From Pseudobutyrivibrio ruminis (GTDB taxonomy: Bacteria > Bacillota > Clostridia > Lachnospirales > Lachnospiraceae), in contig SVER01000026.1 in assembly GCA_015057315.1 (NCBI GenBank), positions 1-51,979 on the forward strand: a stretch of DNA of 51,979 bases. The letters run 5' to 3'. Numbering within the stretch: position 1 is the first letter of the stretch; each line of letters opens with the position of its first letter. The notes below the pieces were generated by a model that did not search any database, had not been told where the DNA came from, and saw only the letters and a program-made list of their open reading frames with translations. This document shows positions 34,545 through 44,526 of this stretch, piece after piece. Position numbers and translations under genes: made by a program.

Positions 34545-34573
34545 TTGAAATTTACCCACATGTGAGTTATTAT
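34545..34573 (+). promoter_or_regulatory. Promoter of the glpP-glpK operon
   Basis: TTGAAA (34545-34550), 17-base spacer, TATTAT (34568-34573). Predicted start near 34580 leaves a leader of about 130 bases before glpP. Confidence 0.7.
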
Positions 34574-34579
34574 GTATTT

Positions 34580-34712
34580 ACAAAAGTTAATAAACGCCCG
34601 TGAGAGATGAGAATGTGGCTGTGAAAAAGAGATGAGCTCTTTGGTTCTATAGGCATGTTCTTTTTTTGTGCCTAAAAGGATGAAAAATAAGGGTATTTAA
34701 GGAGTATAAATT
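34580..34712 (+). promoter_or_regulatory. Structured leader of the glycerol operon
   Basis: The leader contains a purine-rich stretch (34600-34630), a hairpin (34626-34631 with 34637-34642), and a second hairpin AGGCAT/GTGCCT (34651-34673) enclosing a run of seven T residues. GlpP is an RNA-binding antiterminator in Bacillus, so this is the likely binding region. Because the U-run lies inside a loop it is not a standard terminator as drawn; the on/off folds remain to be worked out. Confidence 0.45.
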
Positions 34713-35291
34713 ATGCATAGAGCTTTCATCGAAAAACTGGAGGCAAATCCAGTAATAGCAGCCATAAAGGACGACAAGGGATTGGCAAAGGCCGTTGAAA
34801 CCGATTGTGAAATAATCTTTATATTATATGGGGATGTTTGTACGATTCCTGGAATTGTACAGCAAATTAAGGATTCAGGAAAAATCGCAATGGTTCACCT
34901 AGACCTTATAACAGGTCTTAACAACACCAAAGAAATCTCAGTCGACTTTATCAAGAATAATACTAAGGCGGATGGTATTATCACCACCAAGGGTAATCTT
35001 ATCTCAAGGGCGAAGGAGTTAGGTCTATACACAGTGCTTAGATATTTCGTAATTGACAGCATGGCTCTTGTGAATATTGAAAAGCAGGACCGTCATGGAA
35101 TATCACAGCCGGATGTCATCGAAATCCTACCTGGTATAGTACTTCCTAAGATAATCAAAAAGGTGAATGCTGTTAGCCGCGTTCCCGTTTTGGCAGGAGG
35201 ACTTATCAGCGATAGGGATGATGTAATGAACGCGCTAAATAATGGGGTGCTTGCTGTATCTACCACTAACGAGGCGGTATGGCAGCTTTAG
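34713..35291 (+). CDS. glpP: Glycerol uptake operon antiterminator GlpP
   Basis: A 192-residue protein of the GlpP family, which binds glycerol 3-phosphate and leader RNA to allow expression of glycerol genes. Typical segments are NPVIAAIKDDKGLAKAVETD, VFVHLDLI-like MVHLDLITGLNNT, DGIITTKGNLISRAKELG and PVLAGGLISDRDDV. The TIM-barrel-like fold ends normally for the family. It heads the operon, with GGAG at 34700-34703, and is followed 62 bases later by glycerol kinase. Confidence 0.93.
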   Translation: MHRAFIEKLEANPVIAAIKDDKGLAKAVETDCEIIFILYGDVCTIPGIVQQIKDSGKIAMVHLDLITGLNNTKEISVDFIKNNTKADGIITTKGNLISRAKELGLYTVLRYFVIDSMALVNIEKQDRHGISQPDVIEILPGIVLPKIIKKVNAVSRVPVLAGGLISDRDDVMNALNNGVLAVSTTNEAVWQL

Positions 35292-35314
35292 ATGCGTTCC
35301 CTTGCTCCTAATAA

Positions 35315-36853
<1,539 letters not shown>

Positions 36854-36854
36854 G

Positions 36855-36961
36855 AGGCTTCCCCCCTCTGGGGCGAAAGAGGTCCGGGGGACCTCTGATC
36901 TGAGCCGACCGGAGCGGAAGCGGAGAAGAAGCTGTCAGCGCAGCTGACTGATGAGGGCGCG
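36855..36961 (+). repeat. GC-rich composite hairpin repeat after glpK (family R2, copy a)
   Basis: About 105 bases of markedly GC-rich sequence in an AT-rich chromosome. It begins GGCTTCCCCCC with a GGGG partner, continues with a perfect eight-base-pair hairpin (36878-36885 with 36889-36896), and ends with GTCAGC-GCA-GCTGAC (36934-36948) followed by TGATGAGGG. The two ends match the shorter copies at 41021, 44361 and 49459; the middle is extra. It lies between glpK and glpF. Confidence 0.75.
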
Positions 36962-36992
36962 TAGTTAATAAAAAACTAAATATTAGGGGGTA

Positions 36993-37727
36993 ATGTATAT
37001 GTCAGTATATTTGGGAGAATTTATTGGTACAATTATTCTTGTTTTACTCGGCGATGGAGTTTGCTGCAATGTAAACCTGGAAAAATCAGGTTTCAAAGGC
37101 GGCGGTGCAGTCCATATCCTTATTGGTTGGGGAATGGCGGTTATGGTTCCAGCCTTTGCAATGAGTAGTTTTACAGGCTGTCCATCAGCATTCAACCCAG
37201 CAGTTACAATTGGCATTGCACTTAGAACTGGGGACTGGAGCACAGTTCCAGGACAGATTATTGCACAGCTTCTTGGTGGTTTTGTTGGAGCAGCTATCCT
37301 TATTCTTCTCTATCATGACCACATCAATGCTACAGGCAACGATGATACAGTTAGAGGATGCTTCTGTACAGCACCTTCTATCCCAAACCCAGTACTTAAC
37401 TTCCTTTCTGAGTTTGTAGCAACATTTGTACTTGTATTCACACTTGCTCTTATTCCAGGAGCAGCTGGCGAGTCAAATGTTTCATGGGTACTTGTTTACG
37501 GTGTAATCGTAGCTTGCGGTGCTTCATTCGGCGGTCTTACAGGATACGCAATGAACGCAGCAAGAGATTCAGCTCCACGTTTGGCATATCAGCTTCTTGC
37601 ACCAAACTTTGGCAAGAAGAATGCTAACTGGGGATATGGCTGGATTCCACTAGTAGCACCTATCTGTGGCGGCGTTGTAGCTTCACTTCTTTACAACGCA
37701 CTTGCAGCAGCTCAGATGTTTGGCTAA
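36993..37727 (+). CDS. glpF: Glycerol uptake facilitator (aquaporin family)
   Basis: A 244-residue channel of the MIP family that lets glycerol diffuse across the membrane, where GlpK traps it. Six helices are evident. The first signature is SAFNPAVTIG; the second reads MNAARDSAPR, so the usual second NPA is NAA here, while the selectivity-filter arginine after it is kept. The GGGG ribosome-binding site lies at 36985-36989. It follows the glpK gene across the GC-rich repeat and is followed by a long hairpin before the oxidase genes. Confidence 0.93.
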   Translation: MYMSVYLGEFIGTIILVLLGDGVCCNVNLEKSGFKGGGAVHILIGWGMAVMVPAFAMSSFTGCPSAFNPAVTIGIALRTGDWSTVPGQIIAQLLGGFVGAAILILLYHDHINATGNDDTVRGCFCTAPSIPNPVLNFLSEFVATFVLVFTLALIPGAAGESNVSWVLVYGVIVACGASFGGLTGYAMNAARDSAPRLAYQLLAPNFGKKNANWGYGWIPLVAPICGGVVASLLYNALAAAQMFG

Positions 37728-37818
37728 AAAGTTAACCATTTTTTATCAACCTATATAAGTATTTCAGTATTCAATACTGGAACCATTTTAAAACTGAACT
37801 ATTGTATACACTGAGGAT

Positions 37819-37867
37819 TGGAGTCGGTATTGAACGCATGATGAGATGCGTCTAATTGCCGACTCCA
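37819..37867 (+). promoter_or_regulatory. Two-tier hairpin upstream of the glpA-like gene
   Basis: An outer nine-base-pair stem TGGAGTCGG (37819-37827) with CCGACTCCA (37859-37867) and an inner six-base-pair stem ACGCAT/ATGCGT (37834-37839, 37846-37851). There is no T-run after it. Its place in the glpF-glpA spacer suggests RNA processing, stabilisation or GlpP-type control; the sequence does not decide. Confidence 0.5.
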
Positions 37868-37907
37868 TCTTTAGTTGTAAAAACTAATTAAGTTAGGAGA
37901 TTAAATT

Positions 37908-39368
37908 ATGTTGTATGATGTCATAATCATAGGCGCAGGCGTTTCTGGCAGCGCAATTGCGAGGGAGCTTTCAAGATACGAAGCAAATGTCTGTGTTCTA
38001 GAAAAATGTGAGGATGTTTGCGAAGGAACATCAAAGGCTAATTCAGCAATTGTACATGCAGGATTCGATGCAGCTGCAGGCTCATTAATGGCTAAATTAA
38101 ATGTACGTGGAAATGAAATGATGGACGACCTCTGCCGAGATTTGGATATCCCGTTCAAGAGAAATGGTTCCATGGTTGTATGTATCCACAAAGAGGCTCT
38201 ATCAGGACTTCAGGAACTCTATGACAGAGGTATCAAAAACGGAGTTAAGGATATGAAAATCCTAACACGTGAGGAAGCTTTGGAACTTGAGCCAAATCTT
38301 TCTGATAATGTAGAAGGGGCATTACTTGCACCAACAGGCGGTATCATCTGCCCATTTAAGCTCAACATTGCAATGGCAGAGAATGCTAACGTAAATGGTG
38401 TTGATTTCAGATTTAACACTAAGGTGGAAGATATTGTAAAGGACGAAGAAGGATTATGGCATATCCGCACTAATAATGGCGAGTATGTAACAAAATATGT
38501 TGTTAATGCAGCAGGTGTTTATTCAGGCGTAATCCATAATATGGTAAGCAAGGATGATGACAAGATTGAAATCATCCCAAGACGAGGAGATTATTGCCTG
38601 CTTGATAAGGAAGTTGGTAATCACGTATCACATACAATCTTCCCTCAGCCAACAAATCTTGGTAAGGGCGTACTTGTATCACCTACTGTTCATGGCAATC
38701 TTATTGTTGGCCCAACTGCTATTGACATTGATGACAAAGAAGGAACGAATACAACAGCAGAAGGCATTGGTGATTTAATCGCAAAGGCAAATGATCATGT
38801 TAAGAATCTTCCTATGAGAAAGGTTATCACATCATTTGCAGGACTTCGTGCCCATGAGGCAAGACACGAATTCATCATCGGTGAGGTAGATGGAGCACCA
38901 CACTTTATTGATTGCGCAGCTATCGAATCACCAGGACTTACATCATCTCCTGCAATTGGTGAGATGGTAGGAAATATGTTAAAGGATATGATGGGACTTT
39001 CTAAGAAGGCTAATTGGATTAGCACTAGAAAGGATATATTAAATCCAGCAGATTTATCAATTGAAGAAAGAAATGAACTAATAAAGAAAAATCCAGCTTA
39101 TGGAAATATTATTTGTAGATGTGAATCAATTTCAGAGGGAGAAATTTTAGACGCCATCCACAGACCACTTGGTGCTCGTTCTCTAGATGGTGTAAAGAGA
39201 AGAACACGTGCTGGTATGGGAAGATGTCAGGCAGGCTTCTGTTCACCAAAGACAATGGAAATTCTTCACAGAGAACTAGGTCTTCCTTATGAGGAGATTA
39301 CAAAGAGTGGTGGACGTTCAAATATCGTAATGGAACGCACCAAGAATCAGAAGGGAGGCAACAACTAA
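37908..39368 (+). CDS. GlpA-type FAD glycerol-3-phosphate dehydrogenase with BFD [2Fe-2S]-like domain
   Basis: A 486-residue flavoprotein of the DAO family. The N-terminal FAD motif is GAGVSGSAIARELSRYE, and KANSAIVHAGFDAA resembles GlpA/GlpO dehydrogenases. The C-terminal part has a BFD-like cysteine set, IICRCESISEGEI and AGMGRCQAGFCSPK, expected to hold a [2Fe-2S] cluster. The inferred reaction is oxidation of glycerol 3-phosphate to dihydroxyacetone phosphate. It overlaps the next flavoprotein gene by one base and forms a module with it and the DUF1667 protein, common in anaerobic Firmicutes. Confidence 0.87.
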   Translation: MLYDVIIIGAGVSGSAIARELSRYEANVCVLEKCEDVCEGTSKANSAIVHAGFDAAAGSLMAKLNVRGNEMMDDLCRDLDIPFKRNGSMVVCIHKEALSGLQELYDRGIKNGVKDMKILTREEALELEPNLSDNVEGALLAPTGGIICPFKLNIAMAENANVNGVDFRFNTKVEDIVKDEEGLWHIRTNNGEYVTKYVVNAAGVYSGVIHNMVSKDDDKIEIIPRRGDYCLLDKEVGNHVSHTIFPQPTNLGKGVLVSPTVHGNLIVGPTAIDIDDKEGTNTTAEGIGDLIAKANDHVKNLPMRKVITSFAGLRAHEARHEFIIGEVDGAPHFIDCAAIESPGLTSSPAIGEMVGNMLKDMMGLSKKANWISTRKDILNPADLSIEERNELIKKNPAYGNIICRCESISEGEILDAIHRPLGARSLDGVKRRTRAGMGRCQAGFCSPKTMEILHRELGLPYEEITKSGGRSNIVMERTKNQKGGNN

Positions 39369-40633
39369 TGACAAATTATGATATCGTAATCGTAGGCGGC
39401 GGTCCAGCAGGTCTCGCAGCCGCAATATCAGCAAGAAATGCTGGTGTTGAAAAGATTCTTATTTTAGAAAGAGACAAGGAATTAGGAGGAATCCTAAATC
39501 AGTGCATTCATAACGGATTTGGTCTTCACACCTTCAAAGAGGAGCTTACAGGTCCAGAATATGCATATCGTTTTATCGAAAAAGTTTTAGATGCAAAAAT
39601 CGAATATAAATTAAATACAATGGTAATGGATATCTCTAAGGATAGAGTTGTTACAGCCATGAGCCGTGAAGATGGAATGTATCAGATTAAGGCTGGCGCA
39701 GTTATCCTTGCCATGGGATGCCGTGAGCGTCCAAGAGGTGCTTTAAATATTCCAGGCTACAGACCAGCAGGAATCTTTTCTGCAGGTACAGCCCAGCGCC
39801 TTGTGAATATCGAAGGCTACATGCCAGGCCGTGAGGTAGTTATCCTTGGCTCTGGTGATATCGGACTTATCATGGCTCGTCGTATGACACTTGAGGGGGC
39901 AAAGGTAAAGGTTGTTGCCGAGCTTATGCCATACTCAGGTGGATTAAAGAGAAATATTGTACAGTGTTTGGATGACTTTGGAATTCCACTAAAGCTTAGC
40001 CACACTGTTGTAGATATCGAGGGCAAGGAGCACCTTACTGCCGTAACTATCGCAGAGGTTGATAATCATGGCAAGCCAATCCCTGGAACAGAGGAAAGAT
40101 ACACTTGTGATACTTTACTTCTTTCCTGTGGACTTATTCCAGAAAACGAGCTTTCAAGAAATGCAGGAGTGGAGATGAGCCCAATCACAAGCGGCCCAGT
40201 TGTAAACGAATCACTTGAAACTAATATTCCAGGTGTGTTTGCCTGCGGCAACGTACTTCACGTACATGACCTTGTTGATTACGTTTCAGAGGAAGCAGAC
40301 AGAGCTGGTAAGAATGCTGCTAAATTTATCAAGGGCGAGCTTGCAGAAGGCTCTGCAAATGAAATCGAAATCGTTGCAACAGAAGGTGCCCGCTACACAG
40401 TTCCATCTACAATCGATGTAGATAGAATGGACGACAAGCTCACAGTAAGATTCAGAGTAGGAGCAGTATTCAAGGATTCCTACGTAAGCGTTTACTTCGA
40501 TGATGAAAGAGTAATGCATAACAAAAAACGAATCATGGCACCAGGCGAAATGGAGCAGGTAATCCTTCTTAAGGACAAGCTTGCCGAAAAGCCAGGATTA
40601 AAGAAAATCACAGTAAAGATTGAGAACGAGTAA
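39368..40633 (+). CDS. NAD(P)/FAD-dependent oxidoreductase of the anaerobic glycerol-3-phosphate oxidase module
   Basis: A 421-residue pyridine-nucleotide-disulfide-type flavoprotein. FAD-binding VGGGPAGLAAAISARNAG is at the start, a second nucleotide site is VVILGSGDIGLIMARRMTLEG, and the late FAD motif is GVFACGNVLHVHDLVDYVSEEAD. CRERPRGALNIPG resembles the hydrogen-cyanide-synthase/sarcosine-oxidase-alpha group. It likely takes electrons from the GlpA-like subunit and passes them to NAD or another carrier. It overlaps its neighbour by one base, so stoichiometric synthesis is likely. Confidence 0.85.
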   Translation: MTNYDIVIVGGGPAGLAAAISARNAGVEKILILERDKELGGILNQCIHNGFGLHTFKEELTGPEYAYRFIEKVLDAKIEYKLNTMVMDISKDRVVTAMSREDGMYQIKAGAVILAMGCRERPRGALNIPGYRPAGIFSAGTAQRLVNIEGYMPGREVVILGSGDIGLIMARRMTLEGAKVKVVAELMPYSGGLKRNIVQCLDDFGIPLKLSHTVVDIEGKEHLTAVTIAEVDNHGKPIPGTEERYTCDTLLLSCGLIPENELSRNAGVEMSPITSGPVVNESLETNIPGVFACGNVLHVHDLVDYVSEEADRAGKNAAKFIKGELAEGSANEIEIVATEGARYTVPSTIDVDRMDDKLTVRFRVGAVFKDSYVSVYFDDERVMHNKKRIMAPGEMEQVILLKDKLAEKPGLKKITVKIENE

Positions 40634-40649
40634 AAGGAGGGCGAAGATA

Positions 40650-41015
40650 ATGGAAAAAAGAGAACTAACCTGTATCGGCTGCCCAATGGGCTGCCAAATC
40701 ACTGTAGAACTTGAAAATGGTGAGGTAACTTCTGTCACTGGAAATACCTGCGGCATTGGGGACAAATATGCCAGAAACGAGGTAACACATCCAGAGCGTA
40801 CTGTTACTTCCACATCAATTGTTCTGGGGGGAGATAAGCCACGTGTTTCAGTTAAGACTGCCAGCAACATCCCTAAGGATAAAATTAACGCTGTCATGAA
40901 AGAAATTGATTCAGCTGTAATGCACGCTCCAATTCACATTGGAGACATTGTAGTTAAAAATGTCTGCGGTACCGGCGTCAACGTCATCGCCACCCGCAAC
41001 GTAGAAGCAATCTAA
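40650..41015 (+). CDS. DUF1667 cysteine-rich subunit
   Basis: A 121-residue protein. The start carries TCIGCPMGCQ (Cys8, 11, 15) and NTCGIG (Cys34), a four-cysteine pattern that could hold an iron-sulfur cluster, and another cysteine lies in VVKNVCGTG. The family regularly accompanies the two flavoproteins upstream, which points to an electron-transfer subunit; its biochemistry is not established to my knowledge. The ATG at 40650 is chosen because GGAGGG (40637-40642) is seven bases upstream; an in-frame start ten codons earlier lacks this. Confidence 0.85.
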   Translation: MEKRELTCIGCPMGCQITVELENGEVTSVTGNTCGIGDKYARNEVTHPERTVTSTSIVLGGDKPRVSVKTASNIPKDKINAVMKEIDSAVMHAPIHIGDIVVKNVCGTGVNVIATRNVEAI

Positions 41016-41020
41016 GTCTA

Positions 41021-41065
41021 AAGCCTTCCCCTAGAGGGGAAGGTGCCCCTTAGGGGCGGATGAGG
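41021..41065 (+). repeat. Double-hairpin repeat (family R2, copy b)
   Basis: Hairpin 1: CCTTCCCC-TAGA-GGGGAAGG (41024-41043). Hairpin 2: GCCCC-TTA-GGGGC (41045-41057). Tail: GGATGAGG. It begins five bases after the DUF1667 stop codon and carries no long T-run, so any terminator role is secondary. Confidence 0.85.
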
Positions 41066-41078
41066 TGTCTTTACAAAG

Positions 41079-41107
41079 TTGCTAACAAATTAAATTTTAT
41101 ATATACT
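41079..41107 (+). promoter_or_regulatory. Promoter of the acyltransferase gene
   Basis: TTGCTA (41079-41084), 17-base spacer, TATACT (41102-41107), about 30 bases before the start codon. Confidence 0.7.
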
Positions 41108-41138
41108 TAACTAGAACAATAATCCTAGGAGAGTATAC

Positions 41139-42188
41139 ATGAAAAAACGAATCATCGGCCTTGATATCCTTCGCGATATCGGTGTCATTTTTATTTTTTT
41201 ATATCATTTCTGTATCGAATATATTAATCTGGCTCATGGAACAGATCCTCTGATGCCATCTCTTAATTATTTCGCAAATCTTTGGGCACGCCCAGCTAGC
41301 TTGTTTTTATTTATAATTTCAGGCTATGCACTTATGTACAATAAGGAAAGCCAGCTGCCTTTAAAGGATTATTACCTTAGACGTTTCAAAGGATTATATA
41401 TCCCATTTTATATCGCATATACGATAATGTTTCTTGCCTACTTTGCAGTAAATAATGTTGCAGCAGGCTCAACCTCACCAATGTATATGTTCGTATTTAC
41501 GATACTTGGTGTGGATGCACTTGTTCAGGAAATGAGCGGAGGCCTTGGTTTTTACCTTATAGGCGAGTGGTTCATGTCCTGCATAGTACTTTGTTATCTG
41601 CTTTTCCCATTATTGGCAAAGATTATGCAAAAATTTAAATATATTCTTTTAGCACTGCTGATTATTTGGAGCGGATGCCTGTTATTTATAAATAATCCAT
41701 TCCCAGTTCAGGTAGAGCACAATCCATTATTTGTACTTTTGTACTTCTATATAGGAATGCTGCTCTATGATTTAGTTGGTCACAAGGAAATATCAAAATC
41801 ATTTAGAATCATTGGCACTGTTATTTCATTGGTAATATTTATATACCTGTTAATCGCAGGCTACACAGCCTTTGTGGATGTGCTTCCAGCAAAAGCCTTC
41901 GAGGTTGTATGTGCCATCTGGTCACTTGCCATGTTTATAGCTATAAAAGATGTAGACATTTCACCTGACAAGAAATCCTACAAGTGGATAACTTACATTT
42001 CCGGTATTAGCTGGAATATTATTTTAGTTCATCACATGATAATTATTTTGCTATTTAGGCATTATGATATTTCTCTTTACAGCAGAAGAGAAACCTTTAC
42101 AATGTTGCTGTTAGCCATTGCTCTTACCTGGGCATTTGCACTATTAGTAGGCAGCTTATCTAAAAAGCTAAAAAATCATTCAAAATAA
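41139..42188 (+). CDS. Acyltransferase family 3 membrane protein
   Basis: A 349-residue protein with about ten membrane helices. RIIGLDILRDIGVIFIFLYHF at the start is the acyltransferase-3 (OafA/YrhL) signature with the key histidine. The family O-acetylates or succinylates cell-wall and surface polysaccharides using cytoplasmic acyl donors. The acceptor is not indicated by the neighbours. It has its own promoter and a TAGGAGAG ribosome-binding site, and is followed 22 bases later by tex. Confidence 0.86.
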   Translation: MKKRIIGLDILRDIGVIFIFLYHFCIEYINLAHGTDPLMPSLNYFANLWARPASLFLFIISGYALMYNKESQLPLKDYYLRRFKGLYIPFYIAYTIMFLAYFAVNNVAAGSTSPMYMFVFTILGVDALVQEMSGGLGFYLIGEWFMSCIVLCYLLFPLLAKIMQKFKYILLALLIIWSGCLLFINNPFPVQVEHNPLFVLLYFYIGMLLYDLVGHKEISKSFRIIGTVISLVIFIYLLIAGYTAFVDVLPAKAFEVVCAIWSLAMFIAIKDVDISPDKKSYKWITYISGISWNIILVHHMIIILLFRHYDISLYSRRETFTMLLLAIALTWAFALLVGSLSKKLKNHSK

Positions 42189-42210
42189 GATTTTATATAG
42201 GAGTTATTAA

Positions 42211-44361
42211 ATGAATATTACAAAACAAATTGCATCAGAGCTTACAGTTAGGGAAGCTCAGGTAGATGCGGCAATCAAACTACTTGACGAAGGAAACACA
42301 GTACCTTTCATTTCTCGATACAGAAAGGAAGTTACAGGTGGTCTTAATGACGAACAGCTTCGTACATTGTCAGAGCGATTAACGTATTTACGAAACCTGG
42401 AAGATAAGAAGGCTACATGCCTTGCATCTATAGAGGAACAGGGCTTATTAACAGAAGAACTTAAAAAGGCTATTTTGGAAGCTACTACACAGGTTGCAGT
42501 AGATGATTTATACCGTCCATATCGTCCTAAGAGACGAACAAGAGCAACCATCGCCAAGGAAAAGGGCTTAGAGCCTCTTGCAAATATAATCATCCTTCAG
42601 ATGACAGATAAGCCTCTTACAGAGGAGGCTAAGGCTTTCATCAATCCTGAAAAGGATGTTAATACTCCAGAAGATGCTATAGCCGGAGCCTGCGATATCA
42701 TTGCAGAATCTATTTCTGATGATGCAGATTATCGTACATGGATAAGAGAAAAGACTTTCAAAAACGGCCGAATCGTATCTAAGGCAAAGGATGCTGAAGC
42801 AGAATCAGTTTATGAAAATTACTACGATTATGATGAAGCAATTGCTAAGCTTCCAGGACATCGTATCCTCGCCCTTAACCGTGGTGAAAAAGAAAAGATT
42901 CTCAAGGTTTCTATCGAAGCACCAGTAGATGATATTTTACGCTATCTTGAAAAGAAGGTTATCAGCCGTGATAACGTAAATACGAATCAGGTACTAACAG
43001 CAACAATCGAAGATGCATATACAAGACTTATCGCTCCATCTATTGAAAACGAAATCCGTAACAATCTTACAGAGATGGCAGAGGATGGCGCAATCAAGGT
43101 ATTCGGAAAGAACTTAACTCAGCTTCTTATGCAGCCTCCAATCGCTGGCCGCAATGTTCTTGGCTGGGACCCAGCCTTCAGAACAGGCTGCAAGATTGCC
43201 GTTGTAGATGCAACAGGAAAGGTACTTGATACAACAGTAGTTTACCCAACAGCTCCACAGAACAAGGTTGAGGAAACTAAAAAGGTAATCAAGGCGCTTA
43301 TTAAAAAGTACAACGTTTCGCTCATTTCACTTGGTAACGGTACAGCCAGCCGTGAATCAGAGCAAATCATCGTTGATATGCTAAAGGAGATTCCAGAGAA
43401 GGTAGAATACGTTATCGTTAACGAAGCAGGTGCATCAGTTTATTCTGCCAGCAAGCTTGCTACAGAGGAGTTCCCAAACTTCGATGTAGGACAACGTTCC
43501 GCCACATCAATGGCTCGTAGATTACAGGATCCACTTGCGGAGCTTGTTAAGATTGACCCTAAGTCTGTTGGCGTTGGTCAGTATCAGCACGATATGAACC
43601 AAAAGAAATTGGATGAGACTCTTGCTGGTGTAGTAGAGACCTGCGTTAATGCAGTTGGTGTTGATTTGAACACAGCCTCTGCATCACTTTTGGAATACGT
43701 ATCAGGAATCAACAAAACTCTTGCAAAGAATATTGTTGAATACCGTGAAACAAATGGGCGCTTCAATTCCCGTGCAGAGCTTAAAAAGGTTCCTAAGCTT
43801 GGACCAAAAGCTTTTGAGCAGTGCGCAGGCTTTATGCGTATCACAGGTGGTAAGAATCCTCTTGACGCTACAGCTGTGCACCCTGAAAGCTATGATGCAG
43901 CCAAGGCGTTACTTGAAAAGCTGGGATATGACACCAAGGATATTGCAGCAGGTACATTAAAGGATATTCACAAGAGCATACAAAATATCAAAGAGTTATC
44001 CACAGAACTTGGTATTGGTGAGATGACTTTAGAGGATATTATAAAAGAGCTTGAAAAACCAGGTCGCGACCCTCGTGAGGACATGCCTCGTCCAATCCTA
44101 AAGAGCGACGTTCTTGAAATGAAGGATTTAAAGCCTGGCATGCGCCTTAAAGGGACAGTTAGAAATGTAATCGACTTTGGCGCCTTTATCGATATAGGTG
44201 TTCATCAGGATGGTCTTGTGCACATTTCTCAGATGACCGACCGATATATCAAACACCCTCTTGAGGTTGTTTCCGTAGGTGACATCGTTGAAGTGGAAGT
44301 TCTTTCTGTTGATGAAAAGAAAGGCCGCATCGCCCTCACTATGAAGCTGAAGAACTCCTAA
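42211..44361 (+). CDS. tex: Tex family RNA-binding transcription accessory protein
   Basis: A 716-residue nucleic-acid-binding protein related to eukaryotic Spt6. The N-terminal Tex domain includes VPFISRYRKEVTGGLNDEQLR, a YqgF/RNase H-like domain is centred on GWDPAFRTGCKIAVVD, helix-hairpin-helix repeats cover about 500-565 (SGINKTLAKNIVEYRETNGR), and a C-terminal S1 domain (about 648-716, GTVRNVIDFGAFIDIGVHQD) binds RNA. The stop codon abuts copy c of the R2 repeat. Confidence 0.96.
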   Translation: MNITKQIASELTVREAQVDAAIKLLDEGNTVPFISRYRKEVTGGLNDEQLRTLSERLTYLRNLEDKKATCLASIEEQGLLTEELKKAILEATTQVAVDDLYRPYRPKRRTRATIAKEKGLEPLANIIILQMTDKPLTEEAKAFINPEKDVNTPEDAIAGACDIIAESISDDADYRTWIREKTFKNGRIVSKAKDAEAESVYENYYDYDEAIAKLPGHRILALNRGEKEKILKVSIEAPVDDILRYLEKKVISRDNVNTNQVLTATIEDAYTRLIAPSIENEIRNNLTEMAEDGAIKVFGKNLTQLLMQPPIAGRNVLGWDPAFRTGCKIAVVDATGKVLDTTVVYPTAPQNKVEETKKVIKALIKKYNVSLISLGNGTASRESEQIIVDMLKEIPEKVEYVIVNEAGASVYSASKLATEEFPNFDVGQRSATSMARRLQDPLAELVKIDPKSVGVGQYQHDMNQKKLDETLAGVVETCVNAVGVDLNTASASLLEYVSGINKTLAKNIVEYRETNGRFNSRAELKKVPKLGPKAFEQCAGFMRITGGKNPLDATAVHPESYDAAKALLEKLGYDTKDIAAGTLKDIHKSIQNIKELSTELGIGEMTLEDIIKELEKPGRDPREDMPRPILKSDVLEMKDLKPGMRLKGTVRNVIDFGAFIDIGVHQDGLVHISQMTDRYIKHPLEVVSVGDIVEVEVLSVDEKKGRIALTMKLKNS

Positions 44362-44408
44362 GCCTTCCCCCTTTTGGGGAAGGTGTCTGCGCAGCAGACG
44401 GATGAGGG
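44361..44408 (+). repeat. Double-hairpin repeat (family R2, copy c)
   Basis: Hairpin 1: CCTTCCCC and GGGGAAGG (44363-44370, 44376-44383). Hairpin 2: GTCTGC-GCA-GCAGAC (44385-44399). Tail: GGATGAGGG (44400-44408). The first base belongs to the tex stop codon. The arms of hairpin 2 differ from copies b and d but remain complementary. Confidence 0.85.
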
Positions 44409-44491
44409 CATAGTTATTGTAATCATATACATAAATAATATATTGAAATTGTTATAATTCAACAAAATGTGTATGCAAACAGTCTTTTTAA

Positions 44492-44520
44492 TTGACAATT
44501 ATAACCAATTCTCCTATACT
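44492..44520 (+). promoter_or_regulatory. Strong promoter of a candidate small RNA
   Basis: Perfect TTGACA (44492-44497), 17-base spacer, TATACT (44515-44520). No gene with a usable ribosome-binding site follows before the terminator at 44575-44613. Confidence 0.75.
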
Positions 44521-44526
44521 CATATT

